A DNA stretch of 64,000 nt from Streptomyces sp. Tue6028 (GCF_002300165.1 NZ_MLCE01000003.1:124001-188000), one strand, 5' to 3'; shown: positions 1 to 7,910, counted from the first letter of the stretch. Made by a program: numbers and translations. Notes: generated by a model from the letters alone, not told the origin.

Positions 1-1464
1 GTCACTTCCCCGGACTGGGGCAACTACCCGGAGGAGCAGCAGTCGACGCACTCCTGGTCCTACGCGCCGGCGATCGCGCAGTCCTGGCGGACGTACACGG
101 ATGTCGGTTTCGTCGGCGAGATCAAGTACAAGGACGTGCTGCGGAACTACGACGCGAACGCGCGGCACCCCGAGGCCGCCGGGCCCGGGCACTTCAACGA
201 CCCGGACTACCTCGGACCCGAACTGGGGATGACCGACGAGGAGTTCCGTACCCAGATGACGCTCTGGTCGGCGGCGGCCGCGCCGCTGATGATCGGCAGC
301 GACATCCGCAAGCTCAGCAAGACCTCGCTCGGCATTCTCTCCGACCCCGATGTCATCGCGATCAACCAGGACCCCGCCGGTGTCCAGGCCGTCCGCGTCG
401 GCCCCGCGGGCACGACGGAGACCTGGGTGAAGCGGCTGGCCGACGGTGACCGCGCCGTGGTGCTGCTGAACCGGGGCGACAGCCCTGCGACCCTGACCAC
501 GAAGGCGTCGTCGGTCGGGCTGACCGGGGATCGGTTCACCCTGAAGAACGCCTGGACCGACCAGGTCACCGAGAGCGCCGGCACCATCAGTGCCGCCGTC
601 CCGGCCCACGGCACGGCCCTGTTCCGGGTCGGCCGGGCAACGGGCAAGCCCGGTGTTCCGCACGTCGTCGCCGGCCTGCCCCAGGTGACGGAGGTCGATG
701 GCGACGCGGTGCCGGCCGGAGTCGCCCCGGTGGTCGCCGGCGGCGACCAGGCCCGGGTCGAGGTCACCGTCCGCAACGACGGTGCGCAGCCGGTCTTCAC
801 GCCGCGGGTCGAACTGGCGGTGCCCGCCGGGTGGACAGCCCGTCCGCTCGGCAGAGCGCCGAAGCTGCTACCGTCCAACCGCTCCGCGACCCTGGCCTTC
901 ACGGTGACCCTGCCGGCCACCGCCGCGCCGGGCAACTCCGCGCTGACGGCCACCACCTCGTACGAGGTGACCGGCAAGGGACGGCTGCGGCAGGAGACGG
1001 CCACGTCGCTGGTCGTGGCACCGGCGGCGCCGGACGGCGACGTCGCCCTGTCGCACCACGACTGGATCAGCGCCACCAGCGGGTGGATGAGCCCGACGGT
1101 CGACCGGAGCGTCGGTGGCTGGACGCCGATCAGCATGCTCGGCCAGGTGCACCCGACCGGTATCGGAGTCGCCTCACCCTCCACCGTCCGCTACTACCTC
1201 GGCGACCGGTGCACCCGGCTGACCACGACCGTCGGCATCGACGACGCGGTGCGCAACGTCGGCCCGGAGGGCGGCACATCGACCTTCCAGGTCATCGGTG
1301 ACGGGCGGGTGCTGTTCGACAGCGGTGTGCTGAGCCGCGACGACGTCCGCCAGGCCGACATCGACCTGACCGGCGTCCGGGTGCTCGACCTGGTGGTCGG
1401 CGACGCCGGTGACGGCGGCTACAACGACCGTGCGGACTGGGCCGGTTTGAACGCCACCTGCTGA
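1..1464 (+). CDS. Alpha-galactosidase (GH27), C-terminal part, truncated by window edge
   Basis: The reading frame is open from base 1, so the 5' part, including the signal peptide and the catalytic nucleophile region, lies outside the window. The visible part begins in the GH27 barrel. The stretch WRTYTDVG matches the region that carries the acid/base Asp in GH27, and GHFNDPDYL and LWSAAAAPLMIGSDIR are typical of late barrel strands. A beta-sandwich tail follows. After it come a NEW3-type 'alpha-galactosidase-associated' domain (around residues 230-335 of the visible part) and a C-terminal NPCBM-type carbohydrate-binding domain (about the last 140 residues, with RYYLGDRCTRLTTTVGIDD and VFDSGV-like strands). 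This is a secreted exoglycosidase releasing terminal alpha-galactose from plant polymers or related substrates. Family assignment is firm; exact substrate is not. A strong hairpin lies 78 bp after the stop. Confidence 0.9.
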   Translation, partial: VTSPDWGNYPEEQQSTHSWSYAPAIAQSWRTYTDVGFVGEIKYKDVLRNYDANARHPEAAGPGHFNDPDYLGPELGMTDEEFRTQMTLWSAAAAPLMIGSDIRKLSKTSLGILSDPDVIAINQDPAGVQAVRVGPAGTTETWVKRLADGDRAVVLLNRGDSPATLTTKASSVGLTGDRFTLKNAWTDQVTESAGTISAAVPAHGTALFRVGRATGKPGVPHVVAGLPQVTEVDGDAVPAGVAPVVAGGDQARVEVTVRNDGAQPVFTPRVELAVPAGWTARPLGRAPKLLPSNRSATLAFTVTLPATAAPGNSALTATTSYEVTGKGRLRQETATSLVVAPAAPDGDVALSHHDWISATSGWMSPTVDRSVGGWTPISMLGQVHPTGIGVASPSTVRYYLGDRCTRLTTTVGIDDAVRNVGPEGGTSTFQVIGDGRVLFDSGVLSRDDVRQADIDLTGVRVLDLVVGDAGDGGYNDRADWAGLNATC

Positions 1465-1541
1465 TTCGGCTCTCACGGGGCTGGACGCCCTCGGCTCTCC
1501 GGCCACGGCCATACCTACGCCCATGAGGTGATCCGTCGCGA

Positions 1542-1580
1542 GAACGGCCCCCGACCGAGTTACCTGGTCGGGGGCCGTTC
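1542..1580. terminator. Strong hairpin after the alpha-galactosidase gene
   Basis: A perfect 15-bp stem (GAACGGCCCCCGACC at 1542-1556, its reverse complement at 1566-1580) encloses a 9-nt loop. It lies 78 bp after the alpha-galactosidase stop, beside the 3' end of the tRNA-like element on the other strand. There is no long T-tract, as is usual for Streptomyces terminators. It may act in both directions. Confidence 0.7.
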
Positions 1581-1584
1581 ATCC

Positions 1585-1680
1585 GCGGGGTGGGTGTGGG
1601 ATGTGAACCCACGGTGGCATCGCTGCCACGACGGTATTCAGGACCGTCCCGGGCCGACGGTGCCTGACGGCAACGCCACC
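1585..1680 (-). pseudogene. Degenerate tRNA(Sec)-like (selC-like) gene
   Basis: Read on the minus strand from 1680, the sequence folds as a class II tRNA. The D arm is GCCG/CGGC with GG in the loop. The anticodon stem has 6 bp and a 7-nt loop CCUGAAU. A long variable arm has a 6-bp stem closed by a GCGA tetraloop. The T arm is GUGGG/CCCAC with loop UUCACAU. The acceptor 5' strand GGTGGCGT pairs with ACCCACC if C6 is bulged, as if one G had been lost from an 8-bp acceptor, the hallmark of bacterial tRNA(Sec). Degeneration signs are anticodon UGA instead of UCA, C for the near-universal U33, C for the near-universal A58, and CGC instead of a CCA end. The fold is seen directly; the selC ancestry is inferred from the long acceptor and variable arms. 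Confidence 0.5.
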
Positions 1681-1705
1681 GGACGTCCGCGTGAGCAGGG
1701 GTATG

Positions 1706-3028
1706 TCACGGGGCGTCGACATCAGCCGTTCTCGGGCCGGGGTCGGTACCGGAACGGTGGATCGTGACCCGAGCGGCGACCGGAGGCTGGTCCGGCCAGG
1801 CGAACGCGTACTGGGGATCGCCCCCGCGGCTCACCCGTACGAAGCGCAGGAGTTCGCGGACGATGCCCGCGTTGCCCATGGCCCAGCCCGTGCACGGTTC
1901 GAGGTCGCTGGGGGTGCCCTGGTGGTCGACGTTGGACCAGCGGGCGCCGTCGGTGTCCCGGATCGCGCGGGCGACGAGATCTGCGACGAGGCCGTCGGCG
2001 AAGTCGTACGGGTCCTGCTGTTCGACGATCCGGTCGCAGGCCAGGGCGAGCACGCCCGCGGTGCCGCAGCAGCGCCCGTTGTTGTCCCAGAAGCCGGGGC
2101 GCAGCCGCTGGGGCAGGCCTGACCGGGTGACCGTGTGCCAGCAGCGGTCGGCCAGGGCGGGCCAGACGGGGTCCGCCGTGACGTCCCGCAGCAGCCGGAA
2201 GACCTGAGCGTCACCGGCCGGGCCGTGGCACCAGCCGTAGCTGACGGGCTCGATCACATCGGGGCGGTACTGCGGAGTGGAGTGCCGCACCAGGAAGCCC
2301 TCCGGCCCCGCTTCGTCACGCGCCACGACATCCGCCGCACCGGCCAGCGCCAGCTCGACCAGGTCCGCACGGCCGGTGGCCCGACCGACCCGGGCAAGCG
2401 CCAGGACGATGCCGAGCGTGCCGTGCGAGATGTGGTGCAGACGGGAGTCGATGCCCGTGCGATGGGCCCAGTGAACGCCCGCCGCGGTCTGCTCGACCGT
2501 CTGCAGATACGGCTCCATGGCGAGGACGGCCAGGTCGGCGTCGCCGGCCACTAGCGCGCCGAGGCCGATCCCCGCGTTGCCGCCCATCAGCTCGAACAGC
2601 TCGCCCCAGCGCGTCCCGTCGAAGCGTGACCGCACGAGTTCCAGCGCGCGGTCCGCGGCGGCGCCGGCGGCCGTGTCGCCGAGTTCGTCGTGAACGGCCC
2701 GCAGGACGAGGGCCATTCCGGTGCGACCGAAGTAGAGGGAGTCGTCGTCGATGCCGTCGACGGAGTCCGCGAGGCTGCGGGCCGCGCGCAGGGCGGTGTC
2801 GGCGTAGGAGTCGTCGCCGAAGTGCCGCCATGCCTCAAGGAGTACGGGGACGATCCCGGCCGTACCGGAGTAGAGCATCGGGTTGAGGTCGTCGTCCGAG
2901 GGCCTGGTCGCCCAGGAGAGGCCTCCGCCGGCGGTTTCCCGCGCCGCTTCGCTCAGCCACCGCAGGCCCTCCACCGCGAGCCCCTCGACCTCGTCGACCG
3001 CCACAACCGTGGCTTCTGATGCCGTCAC
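1706..3028 (-). CDS. Orphan LanC-like protein (lanthionine-synthetase C fold)
   Basis: About 440 residues with seven Gly-rich G-x-x-G repeats (SGTAGI, GRTGMA, GNAGIG, HGTLGI, HGPAGD, CGTAGV, GNAGIV), the signature of the LanC alpha/alpha toroid. Zinc-site candidates are the Cys of YGWCHG and the Cys pair of RCCGTAG; classical cyclases have Cys-His at the second position. LanC enzymes add cysteine thiols to dehydroamino acids in lanthipeptides, but no precursor peptide, dehydratase or protease gene is visible nearby. The role is therefore open: a stand-alone LanC-like protein, or a cyclase acting on a distant system. I place the start at GTG 3026-3028 (VTASEA...); the frame runs on to an ATG at 3082, but that would add an unlikely 18-residue tail. 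The C-terminal AFAWPDQPP stretch resembles other actinobacterial LanC-like proteins. Confidence 0.85.
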   Translation of the reverse strand: MTASEATVVAVDEVEGLAVEGLRWLSEAARETAGGGLSWATRPSDDDLNPMLYSGTAGIVPVLLEAWRHFGDDSYADTALRAARSLADSVDGIDDDSLYFGRTGMALVLRAVHDELGDTAAGAAADRALELVRSRFDGTRWGELFELMGGNAGIGLGALVAGDADLAVLAMEPYLQTVEQTAAGVHWAHRTGIDSRLHHISHGTLGIVLALARVGRATGRADLVELALAGAADVVARDEAGPEGFLVRHSTPQYRPDVIEPVSYGWCHGPAGDAQVFRLLRDVTADPVWPALADRCWHTVTRSGLPQRLRPGFWDNNGRCCGTAGVLALACDRIVEQQDPYDFADGLVADLVARAIRDTDGARWSNVDHQGTPSDLEPCTGWAMGNAGIVRELLRFVRVSRGGDPQYAFAWPDQPPVAARVTIHRSGTDPGPRTADVDAP

Positions 3029-3334
3029 GGGCCCACTCTCGCATGATCTTCCGGGCCCGCCCAGTGGGAGGTGGTACTCCACAAGGTGACCCGAAACAGC
3101 GGCGAGGGGCGGGAGTTCGAGGTCCGTCCAGGGTTCGGCACAGCCCTGGGCGGCCCACTGCCAGGGCGTGGTCTTCCGAACTAGGGCCGGACGTTACAAG
3201 GCACGCACTCCAGGTCGTGCCACTCTCGTGCCAGAACGGACGGGGTCTCACGGGGAACCGGGGTGCGCAGAGCGACTTCGGCCGGATTCTGCCCAAGACA
3301 GAGAATCAGCGGGCGCCTCTACGATCGCCCAACC
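3029..3334. other. Intergenic stretch without a supported gene
   Basis: About 300 bp between the LanC-like gene and the next minus-strand gene. Short open frames exist on both strands, but none has a ribosome-binding site, a recognisable domain or a lanthipeptide-precursor-like Cys/Ser/Thr-rich tail. It probably holds the promoter of the LanC-like gene. Confidence 0.5.
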
Positions 3335-3688
3335 TCACTCCTGTGATGGCGCGACCCACCGCTGCACGCGGGCGCAGGCCACCAGTGCGCTGCTGTCCTC
3401 GGTGAAGTAGCACAGGAAGGTCCATTTCTGATCGGCAGAATCGATCATCCCCCCGCACACCGGCCGGCCATGCTCGCGGAGGAGCTGCACCATTCGTTCC
3501 AGCCCAAGCGGTTCGACTCCGCGCAGCCGCATACGCCGAAGTCGGCGTGCAAAGACCCCGGCATGCCGTTCTGAGGGATGCGTCGTATCCCACGTGTGGT
3601 AGGTGGCGCCGCTGCGGAGGGCGGCCAGAGCAGCCACGGACGCCTCGTCGTCACCGGCCAACAGCTTCTCCAGCACATGCCGTTCCAT
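3335..3688 (-). CDS. Small hypothetical protein (117 aa)
   Basis: The start is set at ATG 3686-3688, preceded by a good purine-rich ribosome-binding site (AGGTGGGGGTGACC). The open frame extends further upstream to 3898, but that part has no start-site support. The protein starts MERHVLEKLLAGDDEASVAALAAL, has a basic central RRLRRMRLRG segment and ends with a hydrophobic WTFLCYFTEDSSALVACARV stretch. No family is recognised. No signal peptide or clear transmembrane helix is seen, so it is probably cytoplasmic. It sits in a patch of small orphan genes with somewhat lower GC than the neighbourhood. Confidence 0.55.
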   Translation of the reverse strand: MERHVLEKLLAGDDEASVAALAALRSGATYHTWDTTHPSERHAGVFARRLRRMRLRGVEPLGLERMVQLLREHGRPVCGGMIDSADQKWTFLCYFTEDSSALVACARVQRWVAPSQE

Positions 3689-3885
3689 GGTCACCCCCAC
3701 CTGGATCTTGCGGCACATCAGCCAAGTACCGCAATCCAGTAATCGCCCGCGTCCGGTAGCGTCCCGCCAATCCCTGGCAGCAGCCGAAGCGGACTCGGAT
3801 CGAACTCCTGAAACGGTGGCCGGCAGGGCGTGGCGCGAGGTGCTCGGCGGCAACGATGCCCGACGCAGGCCACAAAGGTCTCGGC

Positions 3886-4173
3886 CTATAGCGCCCACGT
3901 TTCAAAAATGCCCCACTTCTTCCCGACGAAGAGCGCTGCCGAAGCAGGAACCAGCAAGCAAATACCGATGCCGCCAAGCACATACGGGGCAACTGTCGTC
4001 ACTTTCGGGCAGCGGCCATGAGGTCGACGCTTGCGCGCAACAGCGAAGCGCCGGATAAACAGAGCGGAACTCAACATGATCAGGAACGCGCCGACAACCT
4101 CCAGCGCCATCAAGCCGAATTCAATAAGGAAAAGGACCAGGTACGAGAGCAGCACCCCCACGACTACCCTCAC
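3886..4173 (-). CDS. Small hypothetical membrane protein (95 aa)
   Basis: It begins at GTG 4171-4173 and encodes two or three hydrophobic helices: around residues 4-20 (VVGVLLSYLVLFLIEF), 22-40 (LMALEVVGAFLIMLSSAL) and 62-82 (VLGGIGICLLVPASAALFV). A basic loop RRFAVARKRRPHGR separates the second and third. Codon use is unusual for this genome (CTT, ATT, GAA, GTT, TTT and CTA occur), which suggests a recently acquired or poorly adapted gene. No ribosome-binding site is obvious. No family is recognised; confidence rests on the coherent membrane topology. Confidence 0.45.
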   Translation of the reverse strand: MRVVVGVLLSYLVLFLIEFGLMALEVVGAFLIMLSSALFIRRFAVARKRRPHGRCPKVTTVAPYVLGGIGICLLVPASAALFVGKKWGIFETWAL

Positions 4174-4783
4174 TTACTCACAATTCGACATCAATCAGAA
4201 TCCGGCGGGCTTTCATTGCCGTCGGCCGCAACCACGCGCACGGCGGACAATAAGATCATGGTCTGGACTGCGTCAACCCGTGCAGGACGAGGTGGTCGCC
4301 GCGCTGACCGCTATGGGCCCGTCGAGCCGTCGGCGGCCCGCTCCCGGCTGCATCGCACACGCCTCTGCCGGAGTTGAGGGGAGCCTCGGACATCGACTCT
4401 GGAGTGGAGCGGGTCTGAGCCTTCGCGACGCTGTGAGGCCTGCCGAGAGGTGAGCGGAGAGAATCGCCCTATCCTCATTGATCGGCGGTAGCTCCTGCGG
4501 ATGCGACCAGCCATCAGTACCCCCGGAGCACACTCTCGTACGGTTCGCAGGTCAAGATATCGGCCCGCCGGGCATCCAGGTGATGGCTGAGGTCAGTCCC
4601 AGTTCTAGTCTCGGTTGCTGTGGAGTCCGGCGTGCTCTGCACTCGTCCACGAATGTCAAGCATCGCCCCTGACCTGCGAGGGAAGTTCACTGCCGGATAC
4701 CTCCGAACTGCTACGGATCAAGCCCGGACAGCTTGTAATGCGCGAGTCAGCTGCTGACTCGAGAACTCACACCCGCAGTCGAG
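4174..4783. other. Gene-free stretch, lower GC
   Basis: About 610 bp with no gene I can support. Open frames such as one ending near 4453 have no recognisable domain and atypical composition. The base composition is less GC-rich than flanking genes, in keeping with foreign or decayed DNA. A small palindrome at 4743-4761 lies just past the end of the next minus-strand gene. Confidence 0.4.
4743..4761 (-). terminator. Possible terminator hairpin
   Basis: CGAGTCAG-CTG-CTGACTCG, an 8-bp perfect stem with a 3-nt loop, 22 bp past the stop of the minus-strand gene ending at 4784. It is short, so terminator activity is uncertain. Confidence 0.35.
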
Positions 4784-5140
4784 CTACTCAGCATTGGGCT
4801 TCTCTGCCGTGGGGAAGCCCGACACCGACGCCAGGAACTGCGCTGACGTGAAGTAGGGATTGTTCGTGCCACCGAGCACCTCGATGAGGATCGCTTCCCC
4901 GTCGTACTCCATGACCCGGTACTGGTCACCTGCCCGCAACACGAGGCCCTTGCCGTCCTCGCCGTCGGACACAACGTCGAAGACCTGGCCCTTCGTCGAG
5001 CACGGGGCGTTCCGCTTCTTGGCCGCAGCCTTGGCGGCCTTCCTGCCGGCTTCAGCACCCCGGCCGATGGCCCACCCGCTCACGGCAATGAGGACGGCCA
5101 GCGCCCTGGGGCCACCCGCCTTCTTCGCCAGCGTCGTCAT
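4784..5140 (-). CDS. Hypothetical protein with one N-terminal membrane segment (118 aa)
   Basis: The start is ATG 5138-5140, preceded by GGGGGGA about 10 nt upstream. An upstream in-frame GTG at 5165-5167 is possible but would make the ribosome-binding site coding. The N-terminus is MTTLAKKAGG followed by a weak hydrophobic segment (ALAVLIAVSGWAIGRG), then a Lys/Ala-rich stretch (EAGRKAAKAAAKKR). A compact C-terminal domain follows, with FDVVSDGEDGKGLVLRAGD, YRVMEYDGEAILIEVLG and NNPYFTSAQFLASVSGF. This suggests a small membrane-anchored beta-rich domain. No family is recognised. It is divergent from the membrane-protein gene starting at 5368. Confidence 0.6.
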   Translation of the reverse strand: MTTLAKKAGGPRALAVLIAVSGWAIGRGAEAGRKAAKAAAKKRNAPCSTKGQVFDVVSDGEDGKGLVLRAGDQYRVMEYDGEAILIEVLGGTNNPYFTSAQFLASVSGFPTAEKPNAE

Positions 5141-5367
5141 CGTCTGGTATCCCCCCAGATTGCCCACCCATGCCTCCTCGTTGGCCGCGCCCCAGGGTCA
5201 ATCCTATGGAAGGTGGCCATCGGCATGTCCACCAGCTGTCACCCGATCGTGCAGCAGACCCCACAGCCTTTGTTTCGGAGGCGCGTGAGGTACTCGGGCC
5301 GGGAGTGGCTCGGCCGAACGGAGCACCCCCGGCGGCCTGCCGGACCCTGCGGCATGAGCATGGCGCC

Positions 5368-6624
5368 ATGGAACCCACACAGCCCGTTCTCCGCCGCGGA
5401 AGGATATCCGGCGGATTCACGGCCGCTGGCCTGGTCGCGGCTGCCGCCTTGCTCGTCTATCTGGGGCAGGCGGACACCCGTCATGCGCTGTCGTATGCCG
5501 GTCGCCTCGCCGGCGGGATCCTCGTCGTCGCGGGACTGGCGGCCTTCGCCGGGGCGATCTGCGCCGTCGTAGACCGATTCGCGGGGCGCGGAACGAAATA
5601 CACGACTGCGATCACCCTTTTCGGAGTGCTGGCCGTACTGGGCGCCGGTCTGATGCTGCTGGCGATCCAGATAGAGGAGTACACGCGCTGGCTCTGGGCC
5701 TGGTTGGGCCTCATCGCGTGGTCGGCCTGGGCACTGTGGGACCTCCTCCACCGCCGCCGGGCGTGGCGGGAGATCACCTTCCGCCGCAACTTCGCGGCGA
5801 TCGCCTCCTTCACCGCGCTGATCACCGTCGCGAACTTCGTCTACACGCAGATCTACACGCCCTACGCCTCACCCATGACGGTGGTCATCTCCGCGAAGAT
5901 CGGGAGCATCCGCAAGGACAAGGAGACCACGTACGTGCCGCTGACGTTCCAGCTGGAGAACACCGGGAAGGTGGCCGCCTACGTCGTGGGGGCGAGTTAC
6001 TCGCTCACCGGGGTCAACTGGAAGTCGACGTACCAGTCCTTCAGAAGCCTCAAGGAGTGGGAGAAGGACATCGACAGCGACGGGCTGACCGACCTGAACG
6101 CGTTCGCCGACAAGCCAGAAGCCTTCACGGTCAGCCTCGGACTGCTCCTGGCGCCCTTCGATTACAAACTGGACCCGGGCGAGAAATACGTGCAGGAGAA
6201 GACCATCGAACTGCCGACCCAGGCGTACCGGGCGGTCCAGGTCCAAAGCGATGCATATCTGCTGAGGAAGGACAGGATGCTCCAGCAAGCACCCGTGGGG
6301 GAATACCACTCCTGGGCCGAAAAGGGAGAGAAAGCCCCCGAATGGGTGACGAGGTGGCTGGGGATCCCCGCGGATTCCGCCTACGTCAAGTACAGCGTCC
6401 CGGTCAGTTACAGCAACCAGATCCTGAACTCCACGAGGAAGCGCAGGCACATCACCCTGTGGTGGATGCTGGGCACCGAGAACACGAACCCGGTCAACGC
6501 CCTGGCCGCTTCCCTGGTGTCCGACGGGGAAGAAAAGGAACCGTCCTACTCCGAATCGCAGCAGGAACTGGACAGGTACGGCTTCTCGTACCTGAGCACC
6601 GGATCGGCGACGGCGGTCCTGTAG
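5368..6624 (+). CDS. Hypothetical polytopic membrane protein with large C-terminal domain (418 aa)
   Basis: I start the protein at ATG 5368-5370 (MEPTQPVLRR), the first Met giving a plausible cytoplasmic N-terminus. The frame is open to 5170, but that part looks non-coding. There are five predicted helices, roughly at residues 17-33, 43-68, 76-98, 103-120 and 133-152. A soluble domain of about 265 residues follows, with beta-strand-like segments (MTVVISAKIGSI, TYVPLTFQLENTGKVAAYVVGA-type, KYVQEKTIELPTQAYRAVQV). The 'LENTGK' and 'VVGASYSLTG' segments resemble an Ig-like or CARDB-like extracellular fold, but I cannot assign a family. No operon partner is seen. Function unknown; existence as a gene is well supported by codon bias. 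Confidence 0.75.
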   Translation: MEPTQPVLRRGRISGGFTAAGLVAAAALLVYLGQADTRHALSYAGRLAGGILVVAGLAAFAGAICAVVDRFAGRGTKYTTAITLFGVLAVLGAGLMLLAIQIEEYTRWLWAWLGLIAWSAWALWDLLHRRRAWREITFRRNFAAIASFTALITVANFVYTQIYTPYASPMTVVISAKIGSIRKDKETTYVPLTFQLENTGKVAAYVVGASYSLTGVNWKSTYQSFRSLKEWEKDIDSDGLTDLNAFADKPEAFTVSLGLLLAPFDYKLDPGEKYVQEKTIELPTQAYRAVQVQSDAYLLRKDRMLQQAPVGEYHSWAEKGEKAPEWVTRWLGIPADSAYVKYSVPVSYSNQILNSTRKRRHITLWWMLGTENTNPVNALAASLVSDGEEKEPSYSESQQELDRYGFSYLSTGSATAVL

Positions 6625-6628
6625 CCGG

Positions 6629-6795
6629 TCAGTCCGCCCTGACCCGCAGTTCCTTCACCCCGTTGATCCAGGCCGAGCGCAGGCGGCGCGGGGGGTCGGT
6701 CAGGCGGAGGCCGGGCATCGCGTCGGCCACGGCGTTGAAGATGAGGTCGATCTCCAGGACCGCGAGGGACTTGCCGAGGCAATCGGGCCACTGCC
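6629..6795 (-). pseudogene. Cytochrome P450 C-terminal remnant
   Basis: Read on the minus strand, the segment ending in the stop at 6629-6631 encodes about 50 residues containing DCLGKSLAVLEIDLIFNAV and DAMPGLRLTD. These match the heme-ligand loop (C-L/I-G-x-x-L-A-x-L-E) and the following L helix of cytochrome P450, and the tail WINGVKELRVRAD is a normal P450 end. Upstream of about 6795 the P450 similarity stops abruptly, and the roughly 350 preceding residues, including the I helix and ExxR motif, are absent. It is a 3' relic, not a functional gene. Its deletion joint lies next to the hydrolase relic. Confidence 0.75.
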
Positions 6796-7021
6796 TGACC
6801 ATCCTGCGGACCGTCGAATGCGCAGGTCAGGATAGATCCAGCGGCCAGGCGTGGGGGGCCAAACAGGCGGCCAAACGGTGCAGCCGGGCCAGGACCGTCC
6901 CGGACAGTAATGGACTGCCCGGAGGCGAACGAGCAGGTCAGTAACCCCGAAGCAAGGTCACGGAGGGGTCTAATCGCGTTCGGGACGAAGAGGTCGTGGA
7001 GTGCCCCGCACCCGGGTGCGC

Positions 7022-7160
7022 GGCCCGAAGAAGCTCGTGGTCGCCGAGGGCGGGACCGCACATGGACTTCTACGACGTGCCGAAGTAGGTCGAGCGTGCG
7101 GTCGCCGAGGCCACGCCGTTCTTCCGGGAGCATCTGGCCGCCGAGGGCGACCGGTGCTGA
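7022..7160 (+). pseudogene. Alpha/beta hydrolase C-terminal remnant, frameshifted and interrupted
   Basis: The segment reads GPKKLVVAEGGT, then after a one-base frame change MDFYDVPK, a TAG, and VERAVAEATPFFREHLAAEGDRC to the stop at 7158-7160. Intact relatives end in a pattern like PKELV-EGATH-DLYD-PEYV-AVEKLTEFFREHL, where the His is the catalytic His. An extra G in ACCGCACATGG (around 7058) breaks the frame at that His, and TAG at 7086-7088 replaces a Tyr codon. The upstream two thirds, with the Ser nucleophile, are missing. The relic lies back to back with the P450 remnant. Confidence 0.65.
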
Positions 7161-7227
7161 CCGAAGCTCCCCGAGGGCGTCGGTCGGCACCTCGCGACGT
7201 CCTGACCCCGCGGTCACCGACCGGACG

Positions 7228-7251
7228 GCTCCCCCGGCACCCCGGGGGAGC
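7228..7251 (-). terminator. Terminator of the leftward catabolic operon
   Basis: GCTCCCCCGG-CACC-CCGGGGGAGC, a 10-bp perfect stem with a 4-nt loop. It directly abuts the stop codon of the TetR gene (7252-7254), the last gene of the minus-strand operon. Confidence 0.7.
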
Positions 7252-7863
7252 TCATTCCGTCGGTACTGCGTCGGGCAGGCCGAGCGCGGTGGACACATGG
7301 CGCCAGACGGCGGCGAGCACCATGTCCAGCGTGATGGTCGGGTCGCGCAGCATGAGGCGGATGCCGTAGCCGTCGCACAGGGACAGGACGAGCGTGCTGA
7401 GGCCGTCCACGTCGGTGTCGGTGAACTCGCCGGTCGCGATGCCGCGCCGTACCGCGTCGGACACCCAGGAGTGCAGCTGGGCGTACAGGTCGACGGCGAA
7501 GACCCGGGTGGTCTCGTCGCGCAGTGCCCTGACCCACAGTTCCTGCCACAGCTTCCAGTCCTGGTGGAGCTGGGGATCGCTGGGCAGCAGATTGCGCACG
7601 ATGCGGGCCAGGATGACCGCCGCCGGTGCCGACCCGGCGTCGCGTTCGACGTCGACGGCGGTGTTGGCGAAGGAGTGCGTCATCGCCTCGGTGAACAGCT
7701 TCTCGCGTGTGTCGAAGTGGTAGTGCAGCAGCGCCGTCGACACTCCGGCCCGCTCGGCGACCATGCGCATGCGGATCTTCTCGAAGCCGATGTCGGCGAT
7801 GACCTCGCACGCCGCGGTCAGGATGCGCTCGCGCGTGTCTGCCGTGCGCACCTTCGTGGACAC
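7252..7863 (-). CDS. TetR-family transcriptional regulator, likely controls the divergent catabolic units
   Basis: 203 residues from GTG 7861-7863 (VSTKVRTADTRERIL), with AGGGG-type purines upstream; the frame is open further to 7914. The N-terminal helix-turn-helix is complete: TRERILTAACEVIADIGFEKIRMRMVAERAGVS..LLHYHFDTREKLF, residues about 9-55. The C-terminal ligand domain contains DWKLWQELWVRAL and CDGYGIRLML, as in TetR proteins that sense small carboxylic or CoA-linked ligands and resemble the BetI/AcrR side of the family. It is the last gene of the leftward unit, 47 bp after the hydroxyacyl-CoA dehydrogenase gene. The two TetR-type palindromes at 15862-15938 are its probable targets. 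That link is inferred, not shown. Confidence 0.88.
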   Translation of the reverse strand: MSTKVRTADTRERILTAACEVIADIGFEKIRMRMVAERAGVSTALLHYHFDTREKLFTEAMTHSFANTAVDVERDAGSAPAAVILARIVRNLLPSDPQLHQDWKLWQELWVRALRDETTRVFAVDLYAQLHSWVSDAVRRGIATGEFTDTDVDGLSTLVLSLCDGYGIRLMLRDPTITLDMVLAAVWRHVSTALGLPDAVPTE

Positions 7864-7910
7864 CCTGCGGCTCCCCTCGTTCGGTGGTCGTACGCCAAGA
7901 CCATTTTCCC

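Noticed and set aside
3029..3334. A lanthipeptide precursor next to the LanC-like gene
   Set aside because: No short frame has a Ser/Thr/Cys-rich core after a leader; nothing supports one.
4031..4453. 140-residue plus-strand frame in the low-GC patch
   Set aside because: No ribosome-binding site or domain, composition not protein-like; overlaps the more plausible small membrane gene.
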